Below, piece by piece: positions 22,844 through 33,862 of a DNA stretch of 64,000 nucleotides; within the stretch, counting starts at the first letter, position 1, and each line of letters begins with the position of its first letter. The stretch comes from Cenococcum geophilum 1.58 (lineage: Eukaryota; Ascomycota; Dothideomycetes; Gloniales; Gloniaceae). Both the position numbers and the translations under genes were made by a program. The stretch is taken from contig KV748238.1 of assembly GCA_001692895.1 (NCBI GenBank), positions 310,001-374,000 of the forward strand, written 5' to 3'. Below the pieces are notes generated by a model. That model was not told where the DNA came from and did no database searches. It saw only the letters and a list, made by a program, of their open reading frames with translations.

Positions 22844-23008
22844 TTAAGCCTTGTACGTGCACGGCCTGCACGTCTTCAACTTGCAGTGTTGGCATTCGAA
22901 GATGTACCAGTGGGGCCCTGAGTGGCACATGTTGCAATTCCAGAGAATAAGGGTTGTGTCTGATTTGATCATTTTGAAGGAGTGTTCGCATTGGCCTGGA
23001 ACTGCCAT
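22844..23008 (-). CDS. 54-aa Cys-rich probable zinc-binding protein
   Basis: A small single-exon frame hidden inside longer spurious frames. It encodes 54 aa with C7xH9, C25xxC28, C39xxC42 and C47xxC50, eight potential ligands suited to two zinc ions, in the contexts WNCNMCHSGPHW and FECQHCKLKTCRPC, ending TYKA. The tight spacing, aromatic residues next to the Cys pairs and termination right after the last pair are typical of a functional mini zinc module. I recall similar small uncharacterised ascomycete proteins, but could not verify this. A CACTAAC branch-like site and TTCAG about 50 nt upstream of the ATG suggest an intron in the 5' leader. Function unknown; a protein- or RNA-binding role is conceivable. 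Confidence 0.65.
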   Translation of the reverse strand: MAVPGQCEHSFKMIKSDTTLILWNCNMCHSGPHWYIFECQHCKLKTCRPCTYKA

Positions 23009-25005
23009 TGTCTCGAGTTGTAAGGCTGAAGGGCTGAACGGGTGTTGGAGGCCTGAAGCGATTGCAGATGCACGTTAGTGAGGGTGATTTGGGCGCGCAG
23101 CATATGTATAGTCTGGGGATGTGGAAGACTACTATGCGAGGACGTTGACGCACAAGACCTAGCCAACGTAAGGCGTGGGATGCGTGTTTCGACTGCGCTG
23201 ACTTGAAGTGGCTGAGCAAAAGCAAAAATGGTAGGTGCAGATGAGTAAGGTGAATCGTATGCTCGAGGAAGGAAAGATCTAAAGTCAAATGGTGGGACGT
23301 GGGCTCTGATTCGGTCACTGCCGGCGCGGAAACGGGTCAATCTTATATCTGGCCTTCGCCCTTATTAATTTGCTGCTATCTCCACAGTGCGTACAAGAAA
23401 GCAAGTGCGTTGCCGAAACCGACTTTTTACAGTCTAACGAATTCGTGGTGGCCAGGCAAAACGGCCTTGAGTGGTGTCAAATGCGGACGGCCGTTGCATG
23501 GATAAAGCAGAAGATGGTCTCTTGGTCACACGCTGGGAGTAGAGTGGAATCTGCATCTTGCTCCCTATATCTGAGCATCAGTGGCATCCTCCACAGCCCG
23601 CTACTAGGCCAAAAAGTGACCTGGCCCGATGAAAGCAAGAGGTGCTTGTCAAACTAGGACTGGCTGGCCCGCTGCCGCGGACATGGTAGTATCTCTGGGT
23701 AGCTGATCCTTGTTGCAGAGAAGCGTAGTGTCATGCTAGGCCCGAGTGATGACGGCGTTATGAGAGTGTTATGTTGGCGCATCGCATGTGTCACAGGATA
23801 GCAAGTACGGAAACTGGTACGAGTACTGGTGCAGGATAGGCGGGCCAGTGGCTGGACACTGCGAGTCTAGGAGAGTCTAAGGGAGGGAAGGGGGATGGCT
23901 GGAGGAAAGAGAGTCCACTCTGGGCCTTGGGATGGGGCGTAGCGGGCTGGTTTGGACAAATACCAGTGGGGATGGGCTTGAGGAGAAGGGGAGATGGGTT
24001 GCGGCGCGATGTACCGATGTTCAGGGACCAGCCAATCGCCGGCCTGCTACCAGTGCAATGGTTTGGGTTTGGGCTGAGCTGGGGTTGAGAATAAGGTTTG
24101 AGGTATGTGCGAGGGGATGTGCTTTTTTTTCTTTGCTGGCCGCTTGAGCACGACCGGCCGCGTGAGCTGCACGAGAGTATCTATACGGCCAAAAAAGCAC
24201 TGCGAGAAAAGGTGCCCGGTGCCAGGTGCTGCCAGGTGCCCACCGCTGCCTGCTGCCTGCTGTCCGCCCGCTACCCACATCCTGAACAGGCTCCTGCAAG
24301 CGGCCCTCCCCCCTGCCCCCCCGCTTCCTCCAAGCGCCACCTGGCCGCGGTCGAACCGGGTCAGCGCTGCACTCTGCGTTCTTCCTGCACTGTCTGCTTG
24401 CTTGCTTCCTACTTTCTTTTGTAGGCGGTCAGCCGGTTCACACGTCAGGCCCAAATTGGCGTCCTGCAGGGCGCCATCGCGAACGTTGATTCTCCGCCTG
24501 CACGCCCACCTTTGCGGATCTCCTCCCATGGCCGCACCGCAACGAGAAATGTCCGATCGACCCATCGTCTGCCAGAGTCTGCGTGCAACTCGCCCCGTCG
24601 TCACAGCTGCTGCCGTCCGGCTACTGCCATCCCTTCACCCTTTTCCTCTCCATACCGTGGCGTGCATTCCGCTCCTCAACCGCTACTTCTGACGTTTCAA
24701 TGGGGAAGCCTGCATCGATCTGGCTTGCATGGGCCAAACGCCCTGGCCAACCTCGCATGCCACAAAATCGCCCGTGGCAGGCCGATCTGCTGCAAGAATC
24801 ACCGCGAAACCCGGTTCTGCTCGGCGGCTGCATGCAGCCTCATCTCATGGTCCGTCTTGGGCGCTCTTCGCTAAAGCACATGTCCCACTAAAGGCCGTTC
24901 CATGGCCCTTGCCTCAAAGCCCCAGAATCTTCTTTGGGATGCGGGTATACCGGAAGTGGTTGACCTCGCTGGAGAGGCGGCTGCATGGCTTAAAGATTTG
25001 GACTA

Positions 25006-25248
25006 TGCGTTAATCCTTTAATGCTTGGCACAAAAAGTTCCCGTTTTTCCGCCAAAATAACGCTGACAATTTTAAATGCAGTACTTTATAGCTTATTAAG
25101 CTTTATATTTTACATTATATGATTATTAAAGGAAAGCATATGGTTATAAAGTGATTGAGCTATAAAGCCATTGTAAAGTGCTACGTTCAACCCCGTTTTT
25201 GCGGGAAAAAGGGAATTTTTTGCGCCAAGCATTAAAAGGATTGACGCA
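25006..25248. mobile_element. 243-bp palindromic MITE
   Basis: Left end TGCGTTAATCCTTTAATGCT pairs with the right end whose reverse complement is TGCGTCAATCCTTTTAATGC. Pairing continues through a CTTGGC, CAAAAA, TTCCC pattern for about 50 bp and more weakly to the centre. It is non-coding. The target duplication is not resolved (CTA against CAC). Confidence 0.65.
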
Positions 25249-27378
25249 CACGCCAAATTCCCCCATGGCCAAGGAGACCGCCTTTTCCAAGGGATCAGCT
25301 CGTCAAAGTTGGTCCTGCATGCGGCACTGGCCAAGTCGTCTGCTGTATGCGACCGACCCGAAAGGGCTACAGAGACGTCGAGAGAATGCAGAGCCAGACC
25401 CTCCCCTGATTCACTATAATAGGTAGAAGCAAAATGGCTGTGGGGACATTGGTAGAGCGCGCCTAGTAATGCCAGATCGAGTCTTTCATCTCTCTGCTCG
25501 TTTCTCTGCTGTTTCTATTGGTTCTTCTCCATTCTTTTACTTCATAACGTGGCTTTCGCATTTTTAGATCTACCTCTACAAACCCTCTTTTCATTGACTC
25601 ATAGCCTTGTGCGTCCTGCTTGATTTCAATGGCTCTCTTGATTGATTACTCGCGTTAGCTTATTCGAACAAGATTTATCGTGACTGTCCTTATCCACATT
25701 TGCTTGCTCTCGCTACGCTATGAAGATTGGCGGAGCTAGAGGCGAAAACCATATCTCCGAAAGTATATTTAAGGAACATTAGTCGCAGTGCCTTATGGCA
25801 TGCGTGGAGAGATAAAGGCGCACTTCTTAGCACTTCTTCGCCTCAAGCTAGACAGATCTCGAGACGCCCAAAAGCCAACCATCTTGGGTCGCAACACAAG
25901 ATCTGGGTCAACTCAGCAAGTTGGCTCCACTGATGCAAGATCGGTCATACCAAAGTTGTTTGTGGTGGCGCCCGCGGCGCTCATTTTCAAAAATTTCTGT
26001 GCGTCATGCCCAAGCTCTTGATCTTCTGCGAAGTCAATGTAAAAGTTTTTGAAAGACAACAGAAAGTTTTCTCAACCCGCCACCGATTGACAGACGTGGC
26101 TGTCGAGCAAAGGAGCGTAAATTGAAGGCAGTGCACCTTGTAGCGTTGAGAAGTTGACAACAAGAACAAAATACAACAGCCTACAGGGGGGTTATCAACG
26201 CAGTGGCGAATGCCTATCATGCTGACGGGCTAGCGCAAAGATCTGGCTCGAAAAGCGGTCAGCCTCTCAAGTTTTCGGATGAGGCCTCAATAGTATTACA
26301 GCCGCGGATGCGTTGGAGATCTCTGGAAGCTAGGAGGGACTCGATAATAGTCTCAGTGCACCCGCAGGTCATTCTGCAGGATGTCAAGATTATAAAGGAA
26401 TAGCCTCCCGTTACCATACCATACCAAACCCTTGCAACGTCTCATACCGCACGCTGTTCCATCACTTCGGTATTTACCGACGATCAACTGTAAGGCCGGA
26501 GTGATACACCTACTGATGCTGTGGCTGTCGTTTTCCGTCATTCTCCCATGACATGTAGCGCACTGCGTCTCTTACCACATCACTAAGAAGCCAGTCTAGA
26601 CCTTCTGGACTTTCGTCAATACATTTGCAGGGAAAATTACCACTCTCAAAATTTCGCCGACTCTTTCTTGCAGAATTGTTGGTCCCTGGCCATATTTCTG
26701 TTCAATTTCACACTATTCTTCTAAGAGAGCCAAAAGTTCTGCAACACGAATGACGGCTTATGCAGATATGAGTGCATCCTCGCCATCAATAAATCCGTAC
26801 CGAAACAGTCGAATCTGATACTTGTTCGACATGTGGCGAATAAGACACTGATGTGTGATTGTGAGAGCACAGAACAGTAGCAAATGCTACCCTCCCAGGA
26901 AAATATATTTCTGCGTCTTTCATTCTGATTGTATGAGCGCCTACACATTCCAAGTAAGCCGATCTTAATATTTGAAGCGGTCTCACTACTTCTATCACTC
27001 ATGATCAAAATCATACCTCAACAGATTTACTGACGCTTAGTGTCAAAAATCAAGATCAAGAATGAGAACTCTGTCTGATTGAGAGTGACTCTTGAGCCTC
27101 TATATATACAGTCAAGATCAGCTGCCAAGACACCCCTGATCTATACCCAATGTAGGAAGGCTAAACTTACATAGGTTAGTCACGATCATCTGACGCTTAG
27201 ACGGTTCGGGTACGCTTTTCCACAGCAACCTTCCGGTTTTCTGCACGGCTGCATTGCGTGGATACGTTGCTTTAGAGCCCAATCGGTTCATCTTTGCGCA
27301 TTGTGGCTGAGAACTAACGTGTTCTATCAGTCATCCGGTAATATCAGTCATCCGGTAGCCCCGAAACCCACCAAAAAT

Positions 27379-27687
27379 TAGAAAAACTGCACCTTGATAT
27401 CTCGACAATGGCTTAATAATAAATTCCAAAATTTTATAATTAACCTTTTATACCTATTTTAAACCTCTTATTAGATTTAAAAAAATTATATATTAAGTAG
27501 CTCTAAAAATATCGCAATATCGCAATTTAGCTTAAAATTGGGGGCCGAAACCCAAAATCTCAATATTGGCCAGACTTATTACACTAGAACTTTATTAAAA
27601 GTCTTAATGTGGGCACGAAAGGCTAATTATAAAATTTCGGAATTTATTATTAAGCCATTGTCGAGATATCAAGGTGCAGTTTTTCTA
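27379..27687. mobile_element. 309-bp MITE with about 70-bp TIRs and TA ends
   Basis: The left end TAGAAAAACTGCACCTTGAT is repeated exactly, inverted, at the right end. The inverted identity runs about 70 bp with only two or three mismatches (through CTCGACAATGGCTTAATAAT and on). TA at both outer edges fits Tc1/mariner-type target duplication (inference). The centre is AT-rich and non-coding. Near-perfect TIRs suggest relatively recent insertion. Confidence 0.85.
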
Positions 27688-27767
27688 GACTTTACTGACT
27701 CAATCTTCGCTACCTGATCATTGTCCCATCAGCTAAGTTACCGATAAAGCTATCAATTAAAACCAGT

Positions 27768-28409
27768 CTAGAAGCCTTCACCAGAGGGCCAGCTGTAAAT
27801 AGTTGGTATCGATCCTTGACACGTCAGTAGGAGAGGGCTAGTAAAACCTAAGGCAGTATACCATTGATCAAACTTGTAACCAACTTTTTTCAAATGTCCC
27901 ACTAGCTCAAATCCAAATTTCTGATAATATTGCTTGAGGTCCAATGCGTTGTCCCTACCTGCCTCGTCCACGGAAATGCAGGCGATTACGATTCTAACCC
28001 TTAAGTCGTCGGATCCCGGATTCACGATATATTCTGGATGGGTGCCTGGTTCCTTCAAAACTTCCAATATCTTCTTTAGCAAAAGTGTTCCAACGCCCTG
28101 CCCTCTCCATTCAGGATGGCAGAACAAACTGAGCTCGACCGTGTGCTTATAACCACCCTTGAAGCCACGGAACCCAGTCACGTAAGCATAGCCGATGGCA
28201 CTGTTTGCGCTGGCATCGACCGCAACAATATATGGCAGGCCTTGTGATGTGATAGACTTATACTTTGAGAGGAGTTCGTCATCGGTCGACGGGACAATGG
28301 CAAGTGTGATTAGAGTATTGAGAACGTAGTATGAATGTATGGCCTTGATCACGGGAATGTCGCTTTGCGTGGCAGATCTGAGTGTGACTAGTGGATTCGC
28401 CATGGGCAC
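27768..28409 (-). CDS. GNAT-family N-acetyltransferase (phosphinothricin-acetyltransferase-like)
   Basis: A single exon of 213 aa, an ordinary length for this family. The N-terminal motif VTLRSATQSDIPVIKAIHSYYV and the acetyl-CoA binding signature R-G-Q-G-V-G in ELSLFCHPEWRGQGVGTLL identify a GNAT fold; IGYAYVTGF forms the central strand and YYQKFGFELVGHLKKVG the C-terminal motif. The pattern is closest to phosphinothricin/methionine-sulfoximine acetyltransferase-like proteins, but the true acceptor is unknown. Start could be the first or third codon. It is divergently arranged with the PRPP synthetase gene, 297 bp away. Confidence 0.85.
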   Translation of the reverse strand: MPMANPLVTLRSATQSDIPVIKAIHSYYVLNTLITLAIVPSTDDELLSKYKSITSQGLPYIVAVDASANSAIGYAYVTGFRGFKGGYKHTVELSLFCHPEWRGQGVGTLLLKKILEVLKEPGTHPEYIVNPGSDDLRVRIVIACISVDEAGRDNALDLKQYYQKFGFELVGHLKKVGYKFDQWYTALGFTSPLLLTCQGSIPTIYSWPSGEGF

Positions 28410-28706
28410 GGGACGGTGGTTTTACAAGGTGAAATTATGAATCGACACAAGAGGCAAAACGTTGGGGAATTCCGTGCTTTTGCCTTCCAAATCAACGATA
28501 AAGGGTGATTTGTGATTTCGCAAGGTTGATTCATACCTCGATAGCGCTATCGCCACGGGCTATTTGCACGATCGGCTGTTGGTGTTTTGCGTCGGCTAGA
28601 CCTACTGCCGGCCGAAGGCGGTGTCAATTCTCAGCCGAGACGGCGTGGATTACGCTGCCTTCCACGTTAAAACCTCATTCCCTTATTCTACATCCATCCG
28701 CACAAC
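28410..28706. promoter_or_regulatory. Shared divergent promoter region (GNAT / PRPP synthetase)
   Basis: 297 bp between two start codons facing away from each other; no other gene fits. No specific factor site is claimed. Confidence 0.5.
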
Positions 28707-30571
28707 ATGCGCCACGCCCAAATATTCTCCGGCTCTTCGCATCCTTCCTTAGTCGAAGGTATCTGTGACAGACTCGGTCAGAAGATCGGGAAGGCTGAGC
28801 TCAAAAAGTTCAGCAATGGTGAGACAAGTGTGCAAATTCGTCAGTCCACCACAGCACTCAATTGTTGCCACACTTGGAGCTTACAGTGAGTAGAGTCGTC
28901 TATTCGAGATCAACATGTCTTCATTGTGCAGAGTGGTAGCGGCAAGTATGCAAACACCGTCTGTCTCATTTGCCCACTCGCTGACGACTCACAGAATTAA
29001 CGACAATGTTATGGAGCTGCTCATTATGATATCGGCATGCAAAGGCGGCTCCGCAAAGTCAGTCACAGGTCAGAATTGCTGCTCCATACTAGTCAACCGC
29101 TGCGCTGAACTTCTACAGCTGTGATGCCATACTTTCCCTACTCTCGCCAATCCAAAAAGAAGTCGCACAGAGGTGCAATCACCGCCCGTATGATTGCCAA
29201 CCTGCTCCATGTTGCGGGAGTGAATCATGTCATCACCATTGACCTCCATGCAAGTCAAATGCAGGGTTTTTTCAAGTGTCCAGTGGATAACCTCGTTGCG
29301 GAACCGCTCATCGCCCGTTGGATACGGATGAACGTTCCCAATTGGCGAGAAGCGGTCGTTGTGAGCAAGAACCCTGGGGGAACAAAACGTGTCACATCAC
29401 TCGCAGATGCTCTCAAGCTTAGCTTTGGTATTGTTACAACGGATCGGCGGAGGTTTCGCACATCAGGTTTACACTCGATGAATGCGAGCGTCATCTATGA
29501 GAGGTTAGCCATGGATGGAACATACGATACTGCTGGTCTAGTTGAACCAGACCTAGATGCTGCCGTGGCAATCACTCCTCTGGAGCCGCCTGTGAGCGAG
29601 CCTCCGGTTAGCAATCCTCCTACAGAAGTTAGCAATCCTCCTACAGAATCTAGCAAGTCACGCCCTAGGACTAGAGCAAGCTCAAAAGCAAGTTCAAACC
29701 CGTACGCAAGACGCCTGGTGAACAGTGTTCCAGAAACTCCATCAAGTCCACTTGCCAGATCTATACGCATCGGCCCTATCTCGGATTTACCTCCGACGAT
29801 GAGTGCACAAACCGATAAACCCAGTACGACCGCAAATAGTGAGCTCGGCGAAACTGGAGAAGGGGATGGAGATGAGTACACTGACGAGGTCTGTCGATTT
29901 TCCCCCGAATGTTTTGCAGGGACTAATTAAACCAGCGTGCAAGGGACGTTATCCATGGCCGTTTAGTCCACGGTCATATAGTTGACGAAGATCACCCTTC
30001 CCCGGCATTTTCCGCCATATCAGGTTCAACTAACCACCGCAATCGCCCACCATCTGACGACGAACCCATCCCGGAAAACATGCTGGCTTCGTTCATATCC
30101 ACCGCCTCGTCCTTACACCATAACCGTGATACGGAGCACGCTCTTGGTGGGTCCGTCGACGCAGCTGCCTCTTCCGAGGAAGAGGAGGAGGACCTCAAGA
30201 ATCCTGAACTCGAAGCCACAGTGACGCTAGTTGGAAATGTCAAGGACCGGCCCGTGTTCATCATGGACGATATGATTGACAAACCAGGCTCATGGATCGC
30301 TGCAGCAGAGACAGTGGTCAAACGTGGTGGTGCTACGAAAGTGTACTGCATGGCTACTCATGGCTTGTTCGGCGGAGAATGTCTAGAAGAAATGGAGGAG
30401 TGTCAGTGCATTGATCGAATAGTTGTCACGAACGCATTCCCAATCCCCCCCGAAAAGGCTGCCCAGACACGAAAGCTCATTGTGCTGGACGTAGCAAATC
30501 TGCTCGCTGAAGCAATTAGAAGGAACCATCACGGAGAGAGCATCAGCCAATTGTTTATGCATTACGATTGA
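28707..30571 (+). CDS. PRS1: Ribose-phosphate pyrophosphokinase (PRPP synthetase, Prs1-like)
   Basis: Introns at about 28840-28893, 28946-28994, 29069-29118 and 29889-29935 give about 554 aa. Blocks in order: MRHAQIFSGSSHPSL, KKFSNGETSVQI, RDQHVFIVQSGSG, MELLIMISACKGGSA, MPYFPYSRQSKKKSHRGAI, DLHASQMQGFFK, VVVSKNPGGTKRVTSLAD and the PRPP-binding loop FIMDDMIDKPGSWIAAA. It makes PRPP from ribose-5-phosphate and ATP for nucleotide, His and Trp synthesis. A long non-homologous insertion (about 29470-30230, Pro/Ser-rich then acidic) is like the Prs1 insert known from yeast. The first intron has tandem acceptors GAG/TAG; TAG keeps family spacing. Assignment to the Prs1 paralogue rests on the insert. 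Confidence 0.9.
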
Positions 30572-31922
30572 TGGGGTATGAGATAAGAGGGACGAAATGG
30601 TGAGTCTGATCTGATGTCTTATTTATGTCATGGGGCTTGTTCCGCGTTGTAAAACCCATAAGCGCGCGCTTCGGCATTGCGCTTGTCTTTATTCCTCACT
30701 GGTGCAGATCAATTCTGCCTTAACGACGGTTACGTCTTATAGAATCAGCTTGCCTCTAGGCATGGATGGAGGCAGCAATTATGGATTAGTTTGTATAACA
30801 TTTACGAGTAAGTTTAGACGATGAAATCCCTGAAATCTCCAATTTCACTTCTATGTCTCCAAAATATTCTACGGAAGCTCCTCTCTTTGAATATGATGGT
30901 AGCATATGCTATCCTCTACGGGTGGTGGATAACCTAATGCCCAAATTATACCCAGCGATGTAGGACCTTGGGTCCTGCAGGAGTGGCGCTCCTTCTAGAG
31001 CGTCTTTCCTAACGGAGCGTTGGTAGATCGAACCCGCTTTGTCATTCCCCTCTGGAGGATGAGATGGTGAAATCGGGAATAGAAGGCATGGCTCTCGCTG
31101 CAGGGCAACCTGTGTGGGAGTTGTGCAAGAGAACCTCTCGAACATTTCTTTTAATTCTTTCAGTTTGGTTGAATTAGTAGTAATAAAAGCCCGAGGGAGA
31201 AATTCTTTCTTAACACCGAACCAGTCTTGTTCCATCAACTTCATCTCCACGTGCTCTAACTGTCTCGCTCGGCGATGGCAAATTTGGGAATGAAAATGGA
31301 CCTAGTGGGGAATAAGCTTTGTATGGCCCACGGGGTCGAACATGCCAGAGAACCGCTATGTCCCTACTTCGTTCTATGTAAGACGAGCAAAAGGGGCGTT
31401 GATTATAAAATATATACTGGAATAGTTCCATAGCAGTTCATACAACCTAAAATAATGCAGCCCTGAGGTGACTTAAGTGTACTTAGTTGACCTTCTGATA
31501 GTATGCAGATACCCACCATAGTCATACGGCATTGTTAAGCAAACTCTCGCAGCGATCTGACATAAAGCTAAACAAATATACAAGCAAACTATACCAGCAG
31601 ACCTAAAAGCTTTCCCAGAGAGCATGACTTACCGTAAAAGTATAATGTAGGTGATGGGGTTGTGACGGCGATAGAGTTATGACGGTTTAGAACCTTAAAA
31701 CTAGCGCATAGAAAAAATTTGGGTGCAAACCGTCATAACCCTATTACCTAATTTAGTAAATCAGAGCGCACAATTCTATAAATCCCAAACCCTTCCCCAG
31801 CACTAAACACCACCTCAGTACAAAAGAAAGCAGTTAAGCCTCGCATATACGATCAAGCAAGCCTCACACAACCTTCTAAGCAAACCTCGAGCACACAGCT
31901 AAACACGCTACACAACCCCGTG
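30572..31922. other. Intergenic region with repeated TTATGACGGTTT motifs
   Basis: Two overlapping minus-strand frames (31210-31431 and 30909-31250; 73 and 113 codons) show no domain. Around 31655-31745 the word TATGACGGTTT or its variant occurs three times, twice direct and once inverted, forming an imperfect palindrome upstream of the gene at 31923. It could be a small MITE or a regulatory palindrome. Confidence 0.4.
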
Positions 31923-32393
31923 ATGAACTCGCGTCACACCTATACCTACATCCAACCCACCCACCAACAACCCAACCACCAAATGCCCCGCCCCTGGCGC
32001 CGCGAGCACCATTGGGTCTCCAACCTCCACCCGGACCCCGAAGACGACCCCCCATCCGAAGACGACACGTTAACCCGGCTCCAACGCCACGCGCGGCACG
32101 CCCCATCCCGCTTGCACATCCTCGACGCCATCCGCGCCGCCTTCCCCACCTTCCCCTACCCGGTCTCGCGCCCGCGCCCCGCTGGCCGCTGCCCCGGCGC
32201 CGCGCTGAGGCTTTCGGCGGCTGAGATGCGGGACCCGCGCGCGTATCGGCGGCGGCTGAGGCGGGAGCTGCTGCGGGCGCCGACGCAGACGGTGGAGCGC
32301 GCGGAGTGGTTGTTCTGCGAGCGGGGGATGGGGTGGAGGGAGGCGGTTAGGGGGGCGTTGGAGGAGGGGGAGAGGGTGGGGTGGGGACGGTGA
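31923..32393 (+). CDS. Hypothetical protein, 156 aa
   Basis: GC-rich single-exon frame with a His/Pro-rich start, an acidic patch (DPEDDPPSEDD) and an Arg/Glu-rich helical C-terminal half (MRDPRAYRRRLRREL, then VERAEWLFCERGMGWREA). No signal peptide or membrane segment is visible. The strong codon-position bias and amphipathic helices suggest a real protein, but GC-rich composition also opens frames on the other strand here. I do not recognise a family. Confidence 0.45.
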   Translation: MNSRHTYTYIQPTHQQPNHQMPRPWRREHHWVSNLHPDPEDDPPSEDDTLTRLQRHARHAPSRLHILDAIRAAFPTFPYPVSRPRPAGRCPGAALRLSAAEMRDPRAYRRRLRRELLRAPTQTVERAEWLFCERGMGWREAVRGALEEGERVGWGR

Positions 32394-32908
32394 GATTTTA
32401 ATGACGGATGGGTCGGCGCATGGGGCGGGTGCGTCCTAGAGCTGTTGCATTTTAGTCCGGGGAGTTGCGACGGGTATATTGTTTTTATTGTTGTCACTGT
32501 TGCTATCGTGGTTATTGTTGATGGGCTTGAGCTGCGCTACTTCCATGTATACTGGTTCTTCTTTCCTGTAGTTGGGATTGATTTGATTGAAGGGTGTTTA
32601 AGAGAATGGAGGACGTTCTTTCTTTGCTTGGAGGGAAGGTTAGGGCGCAGGAATATTTCGGTTCGCCGTCTGTAGTTCTTCTAAAACATATCGGTCAAAC
32701 TGAAGCTCGCTCTATTCATTTTGTGAATTACTTCTGATATCAACACCTACTTCAAGGACGCCTTTACTTTCGTTAAACCTCGGCGTCGATATCCTTACCA
32801 ATAATGGATTCGGCGGGGCGCCTGGTGATTGGTATGACAAGGAACTCAACGGTGATTTGATTTAGATCTGACTCTGGCATAGACATCACTCCAGAGTTAG
32901 CCTGACAT
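32394..32908. other. Intergenic spacer
   Basis: No coding or repeat signal apart from a 76-codon plus frame (32445-32675) without conserved features. Confidence 0.45.
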
Positions 32909-33643
32909 ATGAATAAGGTAATAGACCGCATAGACCGGTTACCCCTCAGATTCGGGTCATATCAGCAAATGCAACGAGCTCAAACTGGAGGAAACTGCCA
33001 GAATACGGTACAAGCCTCACCCGCAGCCAACGCCTCAACCGTAGCCAATGCTCAGCGCGTATCCTACGATCAACACGCAGTCAACGACGCAAACTCACAA
33101 GGCACGAAAGCGGCAGAAAATGACCATAACCCTGAACCAATTCTAGAAGAGTACTGCAGACGAATCTTTGACGATAGTGGCGTCGCAATGGGGTGCATTT
33201 TGGTCAAGCCGACCCGTATGAGTAAGTGGCTTCACGAGTTATTCTGTTTGACGAGATATTGCAAGTGATGTGGGGGTGACTTTAGAAGTAGATGCTGATG
33301 GGATGCTAGGTCTGAAGAAGGAAATGAAATGACTAAGACGTCGTATTATATAGCGCCTTTCGTCAATCCTCGAAAGCACCGAGAAGACACGGTCTATCGT
33401 TTCAAGTGCTGGGTGTCAGCGAAATACCACCATATGGCACTCCAACTGATTCGAGAGCGGGGATGGTATTGGAGAGATGCGTGGGAGCATGCCGTTCGGA
33501 TGTATTATAAAGAGCATCCGGAATTGCCGAGATGGGAACCGGAGAGGATAGGCACTAGCTACATGTATTGGAGGATGGAGGGATTATTGGGAGTGTGGGC
33601 AGTGGGTCTGAAGTCGGGTCGAGAGGTAGTGTTACCAAGATAA
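32909..33643 (+). CDS. Hypothetical protein, two-exon model (229 aa)
   Basis: Exon 1 (32909-33264) encodes a Gln/Asn/Ala-rich N-terminus, then EEYCRRIFDDSGVAMGCILV. Exon 2 (33310-33643) encodes a Trp/Tyr/Arg-rich domain (FKCWVSAKYHHMALQLI, RGWYWRDAWEHAVRMYY, YMYWRMEGLLGVWAVGLKSG). They join in phase across a 45-nt intron, GTGATG to GCTAG, with a CTGAT branch site. The strong GTAAGT at 33220 does not give a compatible frame. The C-terminal domain looks folded and conserved-like, but I do not recognise it. The start codon and the intron are the weak points; the second exon could also be a separate gene starting at 33329. Confidence 0.5.
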
Positions 33644-33862
33644 GTACTATACCTTAGGTTGGGTAGGGGGACGGGTGTGCTGGGCAACATGCTTGGTGGG
33701 CGCGCTTCGGGTGTGGTGTCTTGGCAGACCAGGCGTCCCGAGAATCCCCACCACAATCGGCCGGCGATGGAAACAACGCTGCACTCTTTCACCATCTTAT
33801 TCCCGGCCCAGCACAGCATCCAAGCGTTTCACATCCATGCAAAAAAGGCATAGCAGAAAGCC

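Larger units (their letters stand above)
23009..27767. other. 4.8-kb gene-poor region with two MITEs
   Basis: No supported coding gene. 23900-24600 has several overlapping long frames on both strands driven by GC-rich low-complexity sequence, not by conserved protein. 25440-25720 is CT-rich and leader-like and could be part of a non-coding transcript or a long upstream region of the 54-aa gene. Palindromic elements lie at 25006-25248 and 27379-27687. Confidence 0.45.

Noticed and set aside
22707..23318. 203-codon minus-strand ORF
   Set aside because: It overlaps the 54-aa Cys-rich frame in another frame; the Cys pairs exist only in the shorter frame.
24047..24692. Overlapping 185-195-codon ORFs on both strands
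   Set aside because: GC-rich low-complexity sequence opens all frames; no domain, codon pattern or homologous feel in either.
30980..31060. Possible tRNA (B-box-like GGTTCGATC on the minus strand)
   Set aside because: No acceptor-stem pairing or A box at the required distance.
30909..31431. Two overlapping minus-strand ORFs (73 and 113 codons)
   Set aside because: No motif recognised and no intron joins them convincingly.
31876..32149. Minus-strand ORFs opposite the 31923 gene
   Set aside because: Gly/Arg/Trp-rich shadows of GC-rich coding sequence.
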